A stretch of 64,000 nt of DNA from CAZNGF01 sp964572855 (GCA_964572855.1 CAZNGF010000003.1:1-64000), one strand, 5' to 3'. Shown: positions 16,209 to 23,320, counted from the first letter of the stretch. Notes: a model not told the origin generated them from the sequence alone. Numbers and translations are program-made.

Positions 16209-16374
16209 CTAGTAGACGACCACAGTGGTTTTTGGGTGTAGGGGCGCGATTCATCGCGCCCGTGGGCACGCGCTTTGGCCGCCCATGAAGTCTATCTGGT
16301 CATGAACCAGACGTGTAGGCCGGGTCCCATGAATGGGACCCCTACACAGTAACAATAGCGTAGCCCTGTACTAG
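16209..16374. repeat. REPIN-like element: two inverted GTAG-hairpins bounded by CTAG (copy A)
   Basis: Left unit: GTAG (16238-16241), then an 8 bp perfect stem GGGCGCGA/TCGCGCCC with TTCA loop (16242-16261). Right unit, inverted: stem GGGTCCCA/TGGGACCC with the same loop (16322-16341), then CTAC (16342-16345). Exactly 25 nt separates each GTAG from an outer CTAG (16209-16212 and 16371-16374), and the two 25-nt flanks resemble each other. The stems differ yet both pair perfectly, which is compensatory change. This is the arrangement of REP doublets mobilised by RAYT (TnpA-REP) transposases. No such transposase lies in the window. Confidence 0.75.
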
Positions 16375-16689
16375 CAACCCGTCGATGGGGCCGGCAAACG
16401 GAAGCGTGTGGGCAAGTACAGAAAAACTCATCTTTTTGACTCCCATCACTTGCAGCCAGTCTACCCGCACTTTGGGAATGACCAGCATGCCGCTGCCCGT
16501 GGCAATGCGCGTTTGCTCGCGGCTGTGTGCGACGTCGACGCCGATGATATCGAACGCTTCGAGCGGAAGGATGGTGTAGGTCGATCCTGTGTCTACCAGG
16601 AGTTGGAGCACATGGATTCGTGTCGGCCCCTTGACCGCGGCCTTGGTGAGATAAAGCAAACCGGCCTTTTGGAGCCGATAGCGGCGCAT
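16342..16689 (-). CDS. Clan AA aspartyl-protease-like protein, C-terminus rewritten by a repeat
   Basis: 115 aa. It has the retropepsin-type active-site motif LLVDTGSTYTILP at about residues 29-41 and the second-half strand GPIDGLL near 100, as in small bacterial and archaeal clan AA aspartic proteases. Family members usually continue past DGLLG with a strand such as DFL. Here the frame runs from DGLL into the REPIN-like element, whose bases encode VQGYAIVTV, and the stop TAG is part of the element's GTAG. The true C-terminus has thus been replaced. It starts one base after the stop of the gene at 16691, so the two are translationally coupled. Whether it remains active is unclear. Confidence 0.7.
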   Translation of the reverse strand: MRRYRLQKAGLLYLTKAAVKGPTRIHVLQLLVDTGSTYTILPLEAFDIIGVDVAHSREQTRIATGSGMLVIPKVRVDWLQVMGVKKMSFSVLAHTLPFAGPIDGLLVQGYAIVTV

Positions 16690-16690
16690 G

Positions 16691-16906
16691 CTAGAACATC
16701 ACCGCAAGTTCCTCGGGATACTCGCCGATGTATTCCAACGCCACGTCGCCACCCCTATAATCGCGCATCGCCCGGTAGATCTCCTCCTTCTTCGGCGAGT
16801 GCGCCACCACCTCCCCCTCGACCACGTTGAGTTGGTCGTCAAGCTTGGTAAATTCGATGAGTACCCATTCGTGCTTGAATCTCTTTTGAATCTCTGCCTT
16901 CCTCAT
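16691..16906 (-). CDS. Small conserved protein paired with the aspartyl-protease-like gene
   Basis: 71 aa, mostly charged, with FKHEWVLIEF and LNVVEGEVVAHSPKKEEIY. It resembles the short DUF5678-type proteins often found next to clan AA aspartyl proteases. No membrane segment or known catalytic motif. Its stop is separated by one base from the ATG of the protease-like gene, so they form a two-gene operon. GGATG and similar purine-rich bases precede the ATG. Function unknown; a toxin-antitoxin-like or chaperone relation is possible but unsupported. Confidence 0.65.
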   Translation of the reverse strand: MRKAEIQKRFKHEWVLIEFTKLDDQLNVVEGEVVAHSPKKEEIYRAMRDYRGGDVALEYIGEYPEELAVMF

Positions 16907-16977
16907 GTGTGCATCCTTTCACGCCTCATTCTAATTCGACACCACAACGGAGCCAAACCACCAACCTCACAGCTGAC

Positions 16978-17445
16978 TCAGGATCGCCCCCGCGACAGCA
17001 AATACCCCGCCGCGCCGAAGGCGACCGAGACGTTGAGCGACCCCTTGATCCCGCGCATCGGGAGGTGAACGACGTCGTCGGCGCGCTGGAGCAGGCTTTT
17101 CGGGAGCCCGTCCACCTCGTTGCCCAGCAGGAGCGCCAGCGGGAAGCGGGGCTCGTAAACCGTCAGGTCATGGCTGTCGGCCGTGCGTTCGAGTGCGACG
17201 ATCCGCACGCCCTCACGCTTGAGCCGGTCCACCACGCGCCACGCCTGCACCTGGTGCGCCCACGGCACGCTTTGCTCGGCGCCGAGCGCGACCTTGTGGA
17301 TCTCCTTGCGCGGCGGCCGGCCGGTGTAGCCACAGAGGAAGAGCTGCGTCACGCCCAGCGCGTCGGCCGTGCGGAAGATCGACCCCACGTTGTAGAGGCT
17401 GCGGATGTCCGGGCAGACGACGTAGAAGGCGTCTTTCGCGTGCAC
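16978..17445 (-). CDS. SpoU/TrmH-family RNA 2'-O-methyltransferase
   Basis: 155 aa, a minimal SPOUT-fold methyltransferase that transfers a methyl group from S-adenosylmethionine to ribose 2'-OH of tRNA or rRNA. Motif 1 is IRSLYNVGSIFRTADALGV (residues 14-32), motif 2 is LLLGNEVDGLP (about 105-115), and motif 3 is LPMRGIKGSLNVSVAFG (about 128-144). Together they form the knotted SAM site. It lacks the N-terminal RNA-binding extension of RlmB, so it belongs to the short class. The GTG start has no Shine-Dalgarno and lies 6 bp after a -10-like TAGACT, so the message may be leaderless. The target nucleotide is unknown. Confidence 0.9.
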   Translation of the reverse strand: MHAKDAFYVVCPDIRSLYNVGSIFRTADALGVTQLFLCGYTGRPPRKEIHKVALGAEQSVPWAHQVQAWRVVDRLKREGVRIVALERTADSHDLTVYEPRFPLALLLGNEVDGLPKSLLQRADDVVHLPMRGIKGSLNVSVAFGAAGYLLSRGRS

Positions 17446-17451
17446 CGGTTC

Positions 17452-17479
17452 AGTCTAGGTCTCGTCAAGCCCTTTGCAA
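17452..17479 (-). promoter_or_regulatory. Candidate promoter giving a leaderless SpoU methyltransferase mRNA
   Basis: TTGCAA (17479-17474), a 16 bp spacer, TAGACT (17457-17452), then GAACCG and the GTG start. Transcription would begin at or next to the start codon. Confidence 0.45.
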
Positions 17480-17540
17480 GGTGTTCGTTCCTGGTCAGAC
17501 ACTATAAGACGGACTATAATGAAAGTTAAAGGAGCAGGCC

Positions 17541-17780
17541 ATGCAGCTCAACATCTACGTGCCTAAAAACAAAGAAAGGCTTCTGCAACAGATCGAACGA
17601 CTCGCCCAAAACCAGCACCGTTCCAAGAACGAAATCGTGCTGAAGGCGCTAGAGACGTATCTGACTCAACATCGCGACGACGAGTTTGAGTTCGGCGTGT
17701 TCGACTTGGGCAGCTCCCGATCAATCGAGCGTGGCGCCTTGTACGAGGAGCGCTTGGATCGCAAGGCGGCGCCCTCGTGA
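17541..17780 (+). CDS. Ribbon-helix-helix antitoxin-like protein (toxin-antitoxin pair)
   Basis: 79 aa. The N-terminal half is a ribbon-helix-helix domain: strand QLNIYVPK, then helices KERLLQQIERLAQ and SKNEIVLKALETYL. The acidic tail DDEFEFGVFD probably wraps the partner toxin. TATAAT (17515-17520) and two ACTATAA direct repeats lie just upstream and could be promoter and autoregulatory site; AAAGGAG precedes the ATG. Its stop overlaps the GTG start of the PIN gene. By family, such proteins neutralise a PIN ribonuclease and repress their own operon. Confidence 0.85.
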   Translation: MQLNIYVPKNKERLLQQIERLAQNQHRSKNEIVLKALETYLTQHRDDEFEFGVFDLGSSRSIERGALYEERLDRKAAPS

Positions 17781-18211
17781 CTTACCTGCTCGACACGAAC
17801 GTGTTGGTCTATGCGGGGGATCGCGTCTCCCCGTTCCACGACGCTTGCCGCGGGTTCCGAGACCGTGCAGTTCGAGGTGAGATCTTTGCCGTGCTCACCG
17901 CGACGGTGCTCAACGAGTTCTACGCGATCGTCACCGACGACCGCCGGGTACGATGCGCACTCTCCCCAGAAGAGGCGTTGCGGGAAATTCAAGGGTATCG
18001 GCAAACGTTTCGGCTGATCCATCCGACCGACGTCGCGCTCGAGCATCTCGGCACGTTGATCGAACGGCACGTCATCCGAAAGCAAGACGTGTTTGACGCC
18101 TTCCTCGTGGCCACCATGCTCGAACACGGCGTGGAGGCGATCTACACCGCCAACCTCAAAGATTTCGAGCGTTTTGAGGAGATCCATGTCGAAGGCCCAC
18201 AAGCGTCTTGA
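17777..18211 (+). CDS. PIN-domain toxin (VapC-like ribonuclease)
   Basis: 144 aa. PIN-fold acidic residues are visible: Asp6 in LLDTNVLVY, a Glu in LNEFYAIV at about 50, Asp in KQDVFDAFLVA at about 115, and Asp in TANLKDFERF near 130. They coordinate Mg2+ for cleavage of tRNA or rRNA in the VapC family. The GTG start overlaps the antitoxin stop (GTGA). A symmetric GTAG hairpin repeat follows the stop by 16 bp. The pair has normal base composition for the window, so there is no sign of recent transfer. Confidence 0.88.
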   Translation: MTYLLDTNVLVYAGDRVSPFHDACRGFRDRAVRGEIFAVLTATVLNEFYAIVTDDRRVRCALSPEEALREIQGYRQTFRLIHPTDVALEHLGTLIERHVIRKQDVFDAFLVATMLEHGVEAIYTANLKDFERFEEIHVEGPQAS

Positions 18212-18226
18212 CCGCAAGGTCGGTGC

Positions 18227-18254
18227 GTAGGGGCGCCCGGCCGTGCGCCCCTAC
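18227..18254. repeat. Symmetric GTAG-hairpin repeat (single REP-like unit)
   Basis: GTAGGGGCGC pairs perfectly with GCGCCCCTAC around the loop CCGGCCGT. It starts with the same GTAG foot and GGGCGC stem as the left half of the element at 16209. No T tract follows on either strand, so it is not a clear terminator, although it sits between the convergent PIN and pepF genes. Confidence 0.6.
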
Positions 18255-18266
18255 GGCGCGGTCAAC

Positions 18267-20060
18267 TCACCCCGCCAGCGCCTTGGCCTGTGCCACGCGC
18301 TCGCGCACCAGGTCGCAGCCGGCTTGCCAAAACGCCTTGGTGCCGATGTCGAAGCCCAGGCGGCCCACCAGCTCGGCCGGGGGCACCGAACCGCCGGCGG
18401 CCAGCAGCGAAAAGTAGCGCTCCACGAACCCGTCAGGCTCGCGCTGGTACTGGGCGTAGAGCGAGAGCACCAGCAGCTCGCCGAAGGCGTAGGCGTAGAC
18501 GTAGAACGGCATCTGGATCACGTGCGGGATGTAGAGCCACCACCAGGCGTGCTCCTCGCCCAGCGTGAGCGAATCGCCGAACATCGCCTGCTGGCTCTCC
18601 TGCCAGAGGGCGTTCAGCTCCTCGGCGCGCAGCTCGCCGCGGGCGCGCCGGGCGGCGTGTGCGCGCTGCTCGAAGCGGAACATGGCCGCCTGGCGAAACA
18701 CCGTGGCAAACGTGTCCTCGAGCTTGCCGCACACGAGGCTCAAGCGCGCGCGGTCGTCGTCGAGCTGGCCCATGAGCGCGTCGAACACGAGCATCTCGCC
18801 GAACGTGCTGGCGGTCTCGGCCAGCGGCAGCGGCGGGTGGTAGTCCAGCATGTGGTTGCGGCTGGCGAGCCGGTCGTGCACGCCGTGGCCCAGCTCGTGG
18901 GCCAGCGTCATGACGTCGCGCGCGGTGCCGGTGTAATTCATGAACACATACGGGTGCAGGTCCGGCGTCACGCCGGCGCAGTACGCCCCGCCCTGCTTGC
19001 CGTCGGCCAGCGCGGCGTCGATCCAGTTTTCCGTGAAAAACGGCTCGGTCAGCTCGCGCAGCCGCGGCGAGAACCTTCCATAGGCGTCCAAAACGATGGT
19101 TTTGGCCTCGTCGAAGGGGATCTCGGTCTGGACCTCGGACAGCGGCGCGTAGCGGTCGACGTGCGTCAGCTCATCGAGGCCGAGCAGCCATTGCTTGAGC
19201 CCGTAGTAGTCGGCCACGACGTCGACGTTGTCCACGCACACCTCGACCATGGCGTCCACGGCCTCGGGTTCGACCTCGTTGCTGAGGTGGCGCGCGGCCT
19301 CGGGGCGCTCGAAGCCGCGCAGCCGGTCCAGCACGTCTTTCTCGTGCATGAGCGTGTTGTAGATAAACGTGTTCACGTGCGCGTTGCCCCGCACCCCGTC
19401 CGTCACGGCCGCCGCCGCGGCTTGGCGCACCGCGCGATCGGGGTCGTAGAGCTTCGACAGCACCTGGCTCTGGGTCAGCGTCTCGGTCTTCCCGCCGTAC
19501 TCGAAGGGAAAGCGCGTGCGCGCCGTGACCTCGGAGAACAGCCGCCCGAAGGCCGGGCCGCGCGCGTTGGCGGTCTCGACCAGGATCTTCTCCTCGGGCT
19601 CGCTCAGGTGGTGGCGGGCCAGCCGGCGTTCGTGCTCGAGGTAGTGACGGTAGGGCGCCAGCGCCTCGGCGTCCCGCAGAGCGCGGAAGGTCTCGTCCGG
19701 GATGCGCCCGACCTCGAGGTCGAAGAACACCAAGTGCGTCCCCAACGCGCTGGCGGCCTCGCGCGTCTTCTGCAGCAGCGCGCCGCGCTGTGGATCCTGG
19801 GTGTCGGCGGTGAACTGGAGCTGGGCGTAGGCCAGCGGCCGGGCCTGGGCACGCGCCAGGGATTCGTACTCGTCGAGCGCGGCGCGCAGGTGGCCGGCGG
19901 CGAGACCCTCGACCGCGATCGTGCCCTTATATTGTCGCTCGAACTCGGCGGCGCGCGCCTTGAGCGCGTCCAGGTCCGCTAGCAGTTTCGGATCGTCCAG
20001 GCCGGCGTAGAGGTCGGTCAGGTCCCAGGTGGGCAGTTCGCGCTGCAATGCTTGGGCCAT
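18267..20060 (-). CDS. pepF: Oligoendopeptidase F (M3 family metallopeptidase)
   Basis: 597 aa, the usual PepF length. The zinc site HELGHGVHD (about residue 389) supplies two His ligands and the catalytic Glu; the third ligand is downstream in ETASTFGEMLVFD. The M3B N-terminal helical domain (WDLTDLYAGLDDPKLL, RPLAYAQLQFTADT) is intact. It cleaves short peptides in the cytoplasm. AGAGGAGACC precedes the ATG. It follows the DUF402 gene by 45 bp on the same strand and is probably the last gene of the MTH865-DUF402-pepF run. Confidence 0.95.
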   Translation of the reverse strand: MAQALQRELPTWDLTDLYAGLDDPKLLADLDALKARAAEFERQYKGTIAVEGLAAGHLRAALDEYESLARAQARPLAYAQLQFTADTQDPQRGALLQKTREAASALGTHLVFFDLEVGRIPDETFRALRDAEALAPYRHYLEHERRLARHHLSEPEEKILVETANARGPAFGRLFSEVTARTRFPFEYGGKTETLTQSQVLSKLYDPDRAVRQAAAAAVTDGVRGNAHVNTFIYNTLMHEKDVLDRLRGFERPEAARHLSNEVEPEAVDAMVEVCVDNVDVVADYYGLKQWLLGLDELTHVDRYAPLSEVQTEIPFDEAKTIVLDAYGRFSPRLRELTEPFFTENWIDAALADGKQGGAYCAGVTPDLHPYVFMNYTGTARDVMTLAHELGHGVHDRLASRNHMLDYHPPLPLAETASTFGEMLVFDALMGQLDDDRARLSLVCGKLEDTFATVFRQAAMFRFEQRAHAARRARGELRAEELNALWQESQQAMFGDSLTLGEEHAWWWLYIPHVIQMPFYVYAYAFGELLVLSLYAQYQREPDGFVERYFSLLAAGGSVPPAELVGRLGFDIGTKAFWQAGCDLVRERVAQAKALAG

Positions 20061-20105
20061 GGGGGGGTCTCCTCTCTGGATGAAAAGGGGTTGCCCGTGC
20101 GGGCG

Positions 20106-20588
20106 TCAGCCCCCTTTATACGCGTCGTAGAAAGCGGGATCAAAGGGGCCTTCGCGCGCTTCGGCCAGCGCGAGCAGCGCCTCCCAGGCGGCCTGCGGCT
20201 CGATGCCCTTGGGATCCGCGCTGCGGGCGCCGTTGCTGGACGGGGTGGGCAATTCGACGACGCGGTAGGTGCCGTCGGGCTTGACCGACAGATGCCGACC
20301 CAAATCGACGAAGCGCAGCTCGTCCTCACCCAACTCGACGGGGCGGATCAGGCGCGCGTAGAACTCGCGTAGATCCCAGTCATGGTCGAAGAGCGCGGCC
20401 ACGGTGTAGCCGACGCCGGGCCAGTAGCACTCGACGGAGAAATTCTGGATCGGCACCTCGCCGCTGGGGGTGTGCAGCGTCCGGCCCCAGGCGCCGCGCA
20501 GCACGATGAGCTCGTCGTCGCGCCGCACGGGCTCGGCCTCCCAGTGGTGACGCGCCTGCCCGGCGCGGTCGAAGACGCGGACGATCAA
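20106..20588 (-). CDS. DUF402 family protein
   Basis: 160 aa with a TTG start. DUF402 features: HWEAEPVRRDDELIVLRGAWG, YWPGVGYTVAALFDHD, then FYARLIRPVELGEDELRFVDLGRHLSVKPDG. The family includes nucleoside di- and triphosphate phosphatases and fluoroacetate-related FLK-type beta-barrels, so hydrolysis of a phosphorylated or nucleotide substrate is possible. The acidic metal-binding run of active phosphatases (DLDLDV-like) is reduced here to VDLGRHL, so catalysis is doubtful. The start lies 10 bp after the MTH865-like gene stop; the ribosome site is poor, suggesting translational coupling. Confidence 0.7.
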   Translation of the reverse strand: MIVRVFDRAGQARHHWEAEPVRRDDELIVLRGAWGRTLHTPSGEVPIQNFSVECYWPGVGYTVAALFDHDWDLREFYARLIRPVELGEDELRFVDLGRHLSVKPDGTYRVVELPTPSSNGARSADPKGIEPQAAWEALLALAEAREGPFDPAFYDAYKGG

Positions 20589-20598
20589 AGGCGGCCGC

Positions 20599-20850
20599 TC
20601 AAAGCAGGCCCTTCTCCTCCATGGCGTCCAGCACGTCGCCGACCAGGTCGTCCACGTTCTCGTAGGGGAAGTTGCCGCCCCCCAGCTTGGTCGACAGGTC
20701 CATGGCCGTGAAACTCTTGCCCTCGGCCTCGAAGGTGGTCATGGGCCCTTGCGGCAGGACGGGCAGCAGGTCCATCGTGCTCTTGACCGGGTAGTTGGCC
20801 TTGCCGAACACCTCTTTCATCTGCTTTTCCAGCTCGTCGCGTGCGGCCAT
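20599..20850 (-). CDS. MTH865-like small protein
   Basis: 83 aa matching the MTH865 EF-hand-like helical family (first seen in methanogens): KEVFGKANYPVKSTMDLL, LPQGPMTTFEAEGKSFTAMDL, and FPYENVDDLVGDVLDAM. No catalytic residues are known for the family. GAGGTGAT lies 5 nt before the ATG. It starts a short run with DUF402 and pepF. Function unknown; the family is uncommon in bacteria outside deep-branching groups. Confidence 0.75.
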   Translation of the reverse strand: MAARDELEKQMKEVFGKANYPVKSTMDLLPVLPQGPMTTFEAEGKSFTAMDLSTKLGGGNFPYENVDDLVGDVLDAMEEKGLL

Positions 20851-20922
20851 CGGGCATCACCTCTGAAGCGTTTTGCCCCAGTGTAGGCGAAATCCTGCGG
20901 CGGGTGCAAACCGGGTGAGGGC

Positions 20923-21237
20923 TCAGGTCCCCGCGCGCTGCAGCGCCACCTTGTAGGGATGGAGCCGCCCCCGCATCAGGCCGCTTGCGACGAACGGGTC
21001 GGACTCCATGAACGCTCGGGCCGCCGCGTCGTCCTCGGCCTCGAAGATGACGATGCCCGGTCCGGCGTCGTCCTGGCAGCGGCCCGCCAGGATCAGCTGG
21101 CCGCATTCGGTCGCGCGCTTGAGGTGGGCGACGTGGTCGCGTCCAATTTGAACTTCCTCTTCGGTCCAGGCAGCGGGATCGGTGAGTAACTCGGGCCGGC
21201 TGGGCTCGATGAAGTAGACGTACTGTTTTCGTTCCAA
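20923..21237 (-). CDS. YCII-related protein
   Basis: About 104 aa, a ferredoxin-like alpha/beta fold: KQYVYFIEPSRPELL, HVAHLKRATECGQLILAGRCQD, GIVIFEAEDDAAARAFMESDPFV, GRLHPYKVAL. The conserved His-Asp-type pair of YciI proteins lies in the central helix and the SDPF loop. TTG at 21237 is chosen because AAGGAG lies 9 nt upstream; the frame is open much further but overlaps the glyoxalase gene. It follows that gene by 32 bp, so the two are co-transcribed. YciI proteins are small putative enzymes without settled function. Confidence 0.75.
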   Translation of the reverse strand: MERKQYVYFIEPSRPELLTDPAAWTEEEVQIGRDHVAHLKRATECGQLILAGRCQDDAGPGIVIFEAEDDAAARAFMESDPFVASGLMRGRLHPYKVALQRAGT

Positions 21238-21269
21238 GGCGTTGAGCTCCTTTTGGGCGGGCGAGGGGA

Positions 21270-21650
21270 TCAGCCGTCGCTCAAACTCTGGTAGAACATG
21301 AGCGCGTTGCCGTCGGGGTCGAAGAAGGTGGCCAGCTTGACCATGCCCGCGACCGTGCGGGTCTCGCCGTCGAAGCGGACGCCGTGCGATTCGACGTGCC
21401 TGCGGGCCGCGTCGATGTCCCCGACGCCGAAGGTGGGCGTCGCTCCGCCGCCGTGCTGGATCGCTTCGACCCGGCTGAGACCGACGTTGACCCGCTGGAC
21501 GCCGGTCGAGAGCTCGCACCAGCCGATGTCGTCCATGCGGTATTCGAGCTTGAAACCCAGCACGTCTTCGTACCAGGCGATCGAGCGCGCCAGGTCCGTC
21601 ACCCCAAGCGCGCAGGTGAGACCGCCATCGTAAGGGATGGGTGTGTCCAT
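21270..21650 (-). CDS. Glyoxalase/bleomycin-resistance-fold protein (VOC superfamily)
   Basis: 126 aa from ATG 21650, with AAGGAGGAA just upstream. Paired beta-alpha-beta-beta-beta units: TCALGVTDLARSIAWYEDVLGF and PTFGVGDIDAARRHVESHGVRF. The closing strand FDPDGNALMFYQ carries the usual FxDPDGNxxxF VOC motif. Metal-ligand positions are only partly conserved, so the reaction (isomerase, dioxygenase or resistance binding protein) cannot be assigned. It heads a two-gene operon with the YCII-related gene and is divergent from a tandem-HxlR regulator, which probably controls it. Confidence 0.85.
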   Translation of the reverse strand: MDTPIPYDGGLTCALGVTDLARSIAWYEDVLGFKLEYRMDDIGWCELSTGVQRVNVGLSRVEAIQHGGGATPTFGVGDIDAARRHVESHGVRFDGETRTVAGMVKLATFFDPDGNALMFYQSLSDG

Positions 21651-21682
21651 CTTTTCCTCCTTATACAACTGGTTGATTTCAC

Positions 21683-21722
21683 AAAGTACGGAAAGTATAC
21701 TAGATATATTTATCGCTGTCAA
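21683..21722 (-). promoter_or_regulatory. Promoter of the glyoxalase operon with overlapping direct repeats
   Basis: TTGACA (21722-21717), 17 bp, TATACT (21699-21694). The repeats AAAGTACGG and AAAGTATAC (21683-21700) overlap the -10 and the start region, the position expected of a repressor site for the divergent HxlR-type gene. Confidence 0.7.
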
Positions 21723-21736
21723 GGGGTTGACGGCCG

Positions 21737-22297
21737 ATGCGCGCGTCATCGTCAAGGGAACTCGTCGCGCTGCTGCACCACCGCTGGAGCGTGCCCGTGC
21801 TGGCCGAGCTGCACAGCCGCGCCGGGGCGCGCTTCGCCGAGCTGGTCGCGCGGCTGGACCTGAGCCGCGACTCGCTGGCGCGCACGCTGCAGGCCCTGAT
21901 CGAGGCGGGTTGGGTGCGGCGCAACCCCGGCCACGGTCACCCGCTGCGGCCCGAGTACCTGCCGACCGCGCGCGGCGCGAAGATCGCTCCGGCTTGCGGC
22001 GCGCTCTGGGACGCGCTGCGAGCCCTGGAGGTTGGGGACGTCGGGCTCAACAAGTGGTCGCTGCCCGCCCTGCTCGCCCTGTGCGACGGCGAGGATCGCT
22101 TTTCCGGGCTCAAGGCCGCTTTGCCGGGCGTCACGCCGCGCGCGCTCAACGAGGCGCTCAAAAACCTGGAAAAAGCCGACCTCGTCGAGCGCGTCGTCTC
22201 GGACGCCCGCCCGCCGGCCGTGCGCTACCGGCCCACCGCCACGGGCCGGGCGCTGTATCCTGTGTTCCGGGCGCTGGCCGACGCGCTCGACCCGTGA
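21737..22297 (+). CDS. Transcriptional regulator with two tandem HxlR-like winged helices
   Basis: 186 aa. Residues 3-80 and 95-182 are two copies of an HxlR/MarR-like winged helix. Copy 1 reads HHRWSVPVLAELHSRAGARF...LARTLQALIEAGWVRR; copy 2 reads NKWSLPALLALCDGEDRF...RALNEALKNLEKADLVER. Single-domain HxlR proteins are ~110 aa and act as dimers, so this looks like a fused dimer. Copy 1 lacks the cysteine used by redox-sensing HxlR members, and copy 2 lacks it as well. It is divergent from the glyoxalase/YciI operon by 86 bp, a typical regulator-target layout. Confidence 0.8.
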   Translation: MRASSSRELVALLHHRWSVPVLAELHSRAGARFAELVARLDLSRDSLARTLQALIEAGWVRRNPGHGHPLRPEYLPTARGAKIAPACGALWDALRALEVGDVGLNKWSLPALLALCDGEDRFSGLKAALPGVTPRALNEALKNLEKADLVERVVSDARPPAVRYRPTATGRALYPVFRALADALDP

Positions 22298-22320
22298 GGC
22301 CGGACGAGTGGGATGTGGCC

Positions 22321-22348
22321 TTGTCAACCGCATGGCGGACGGTACCAT
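22321..22348 (+). promoter_or_regulatory. Candidate promoter of the PRPP synthetase gene
   Basis: TTGTCA (22321-22326), a 16 bp spacer, TACCAT (22343-22348). The ATG is 25 bp downstream with GGGGAGG between. Confidence 0.5.
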
Positions 22349-22372
22349 AAGGGCGCTTGCAGGGGAGGCCCG

Positions 22373-23320
22373 ATGAACCCGAACGACATCCTGCTGTTTG
22401 CCGGCAGTGGCAGCCCGAAGCTCGCCAGACGCATCGCGGATTACCTCGGCGTGTCGCTCTGTAAGAACGAAACCCTGAGGTTCTCCGACGGCAACCTGTT
22501 CGTGCGCGTGCAGGAGAACGTGCGCGGGCGGCGGGTCTATTTGGTGCAGTCCACGGTATTTCCCACCAACGATCACTTCATGGAGCTGTTGTTTTGGCTC
22601 GACGCCTTCCAGCGTGCCAGCGCCGAGTCGGTCACGGCCGTGATCCCCTACTTCAGCTACGCCAAGGGTGACAAGAAGGACGAGCCACGCGTTTCGATCC
22701 GCGCCCGCGTGTGCGCCGACGCCATCGAGGCCGCCGGGGCCGACCGCGTGGTGGCCATGGACCTACACGCCCCGCAGATCCAGGGGTTCTTTCGCATCCC
22801 GGTCGACAACCTCTACGCCCTGCCCGTGCTGTGCGACCGGCTCGAGCAAGAGGACTTGCACGATGTCGTTGTGGTCTCGCCCGACGCGGGCTTTGCCAAG
22901 CACGCGCGCCGCTACGCCTCCGAGCTGGGCGCGTCGGTGGCCATCGCCGACAAGGAGCGCAAGGGGCACGACGAGCGGGCCCAAGTCTGGGATATCATCG
23001 GCGAGGTCGCGGGCAAGACCGCGGTCATCGTCGACGACTTCACCATCTCGGCCGGCACGCTGGTCGAGGCGTCTCAACAGCTCGCCGCGCGCGGCGCGCG
23101 GCGGATCTACGCTGCGGTCACGCACGGCGTCCTGACCGAAGGGGCGATGGAGCGCATCGACGCCAGTCCCATCGAAAAGCTGTTCTGCACCGACACGGTC
23201 GAGAATCAGCCCGTCCGGTTCTCGGACAAGGTCGAGGTCGTCTCGGTGGCCCCGCTGTTCGGCGAGGCGGTCAAGAGCATCCACTACCGCAAGAGCATCA
23301 GCGTGATGTTCCCGGACTGA
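22373..23320 (+). CDS. prs: Ribose-phosphate pyrophosphokinase
   Basis: 315 aa, the normal length. It makes PRPP from ribose 5-phosphate and ATP for nucleotide, His and Trp synthesis. Motifs: FSDGNLFVRVQENVRGR (ATP/regulatory region), FSYAKGDKKDEPRVSIRAR (flexible loop), MDLHAPQIQGFF (metal and PP site), and the ribose-phosphate loop VIVDDFTISAGTL, where most class I enzymes read DDxxDTAGT. The second aspartate is therefore replaced by Ile/Ser here. ATG 22373 has GGGGAGG 6 nt upstream; earlier in-frame starts lie upstream of the promoter. Monocistronic and convergent with a small membrane-protein gene. Confidence 0.95.
   Translation: MNPNDILLFAGSGSPKLARRIADYLGVSLCKNETLRFSDGNLFVRVQENVRGRRVYLVQSTVFPTNDHFMELLFWLDAFQRASAESVTAVIPYFSYAKGDKKDEPRVSIRARVCADAIEAAGADRVVAMDLHAPQIQGFFRIPVDNLYALPVLCDRLEQEDLHDVVVVSPDAGFAKHARRYASELGASVAIADKERKGHDERAQVWDIIGEVAGKTAVIVDDFTISAGTLVEASQQLAARGARRIYAAVTHGVLTEGAMERIDASPIEKLFCTDTVENQPVRFSDKVEVVSVAPLFGEAVKSIHYRKSISVMFPD

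Noticed and set aside
16322..16345. REP hairpin as a rho-independent terminator
   Set aside because: No T tract follows on either strand, and the same hairpin with the same flanks recurs at 44897, which marks a repeat.
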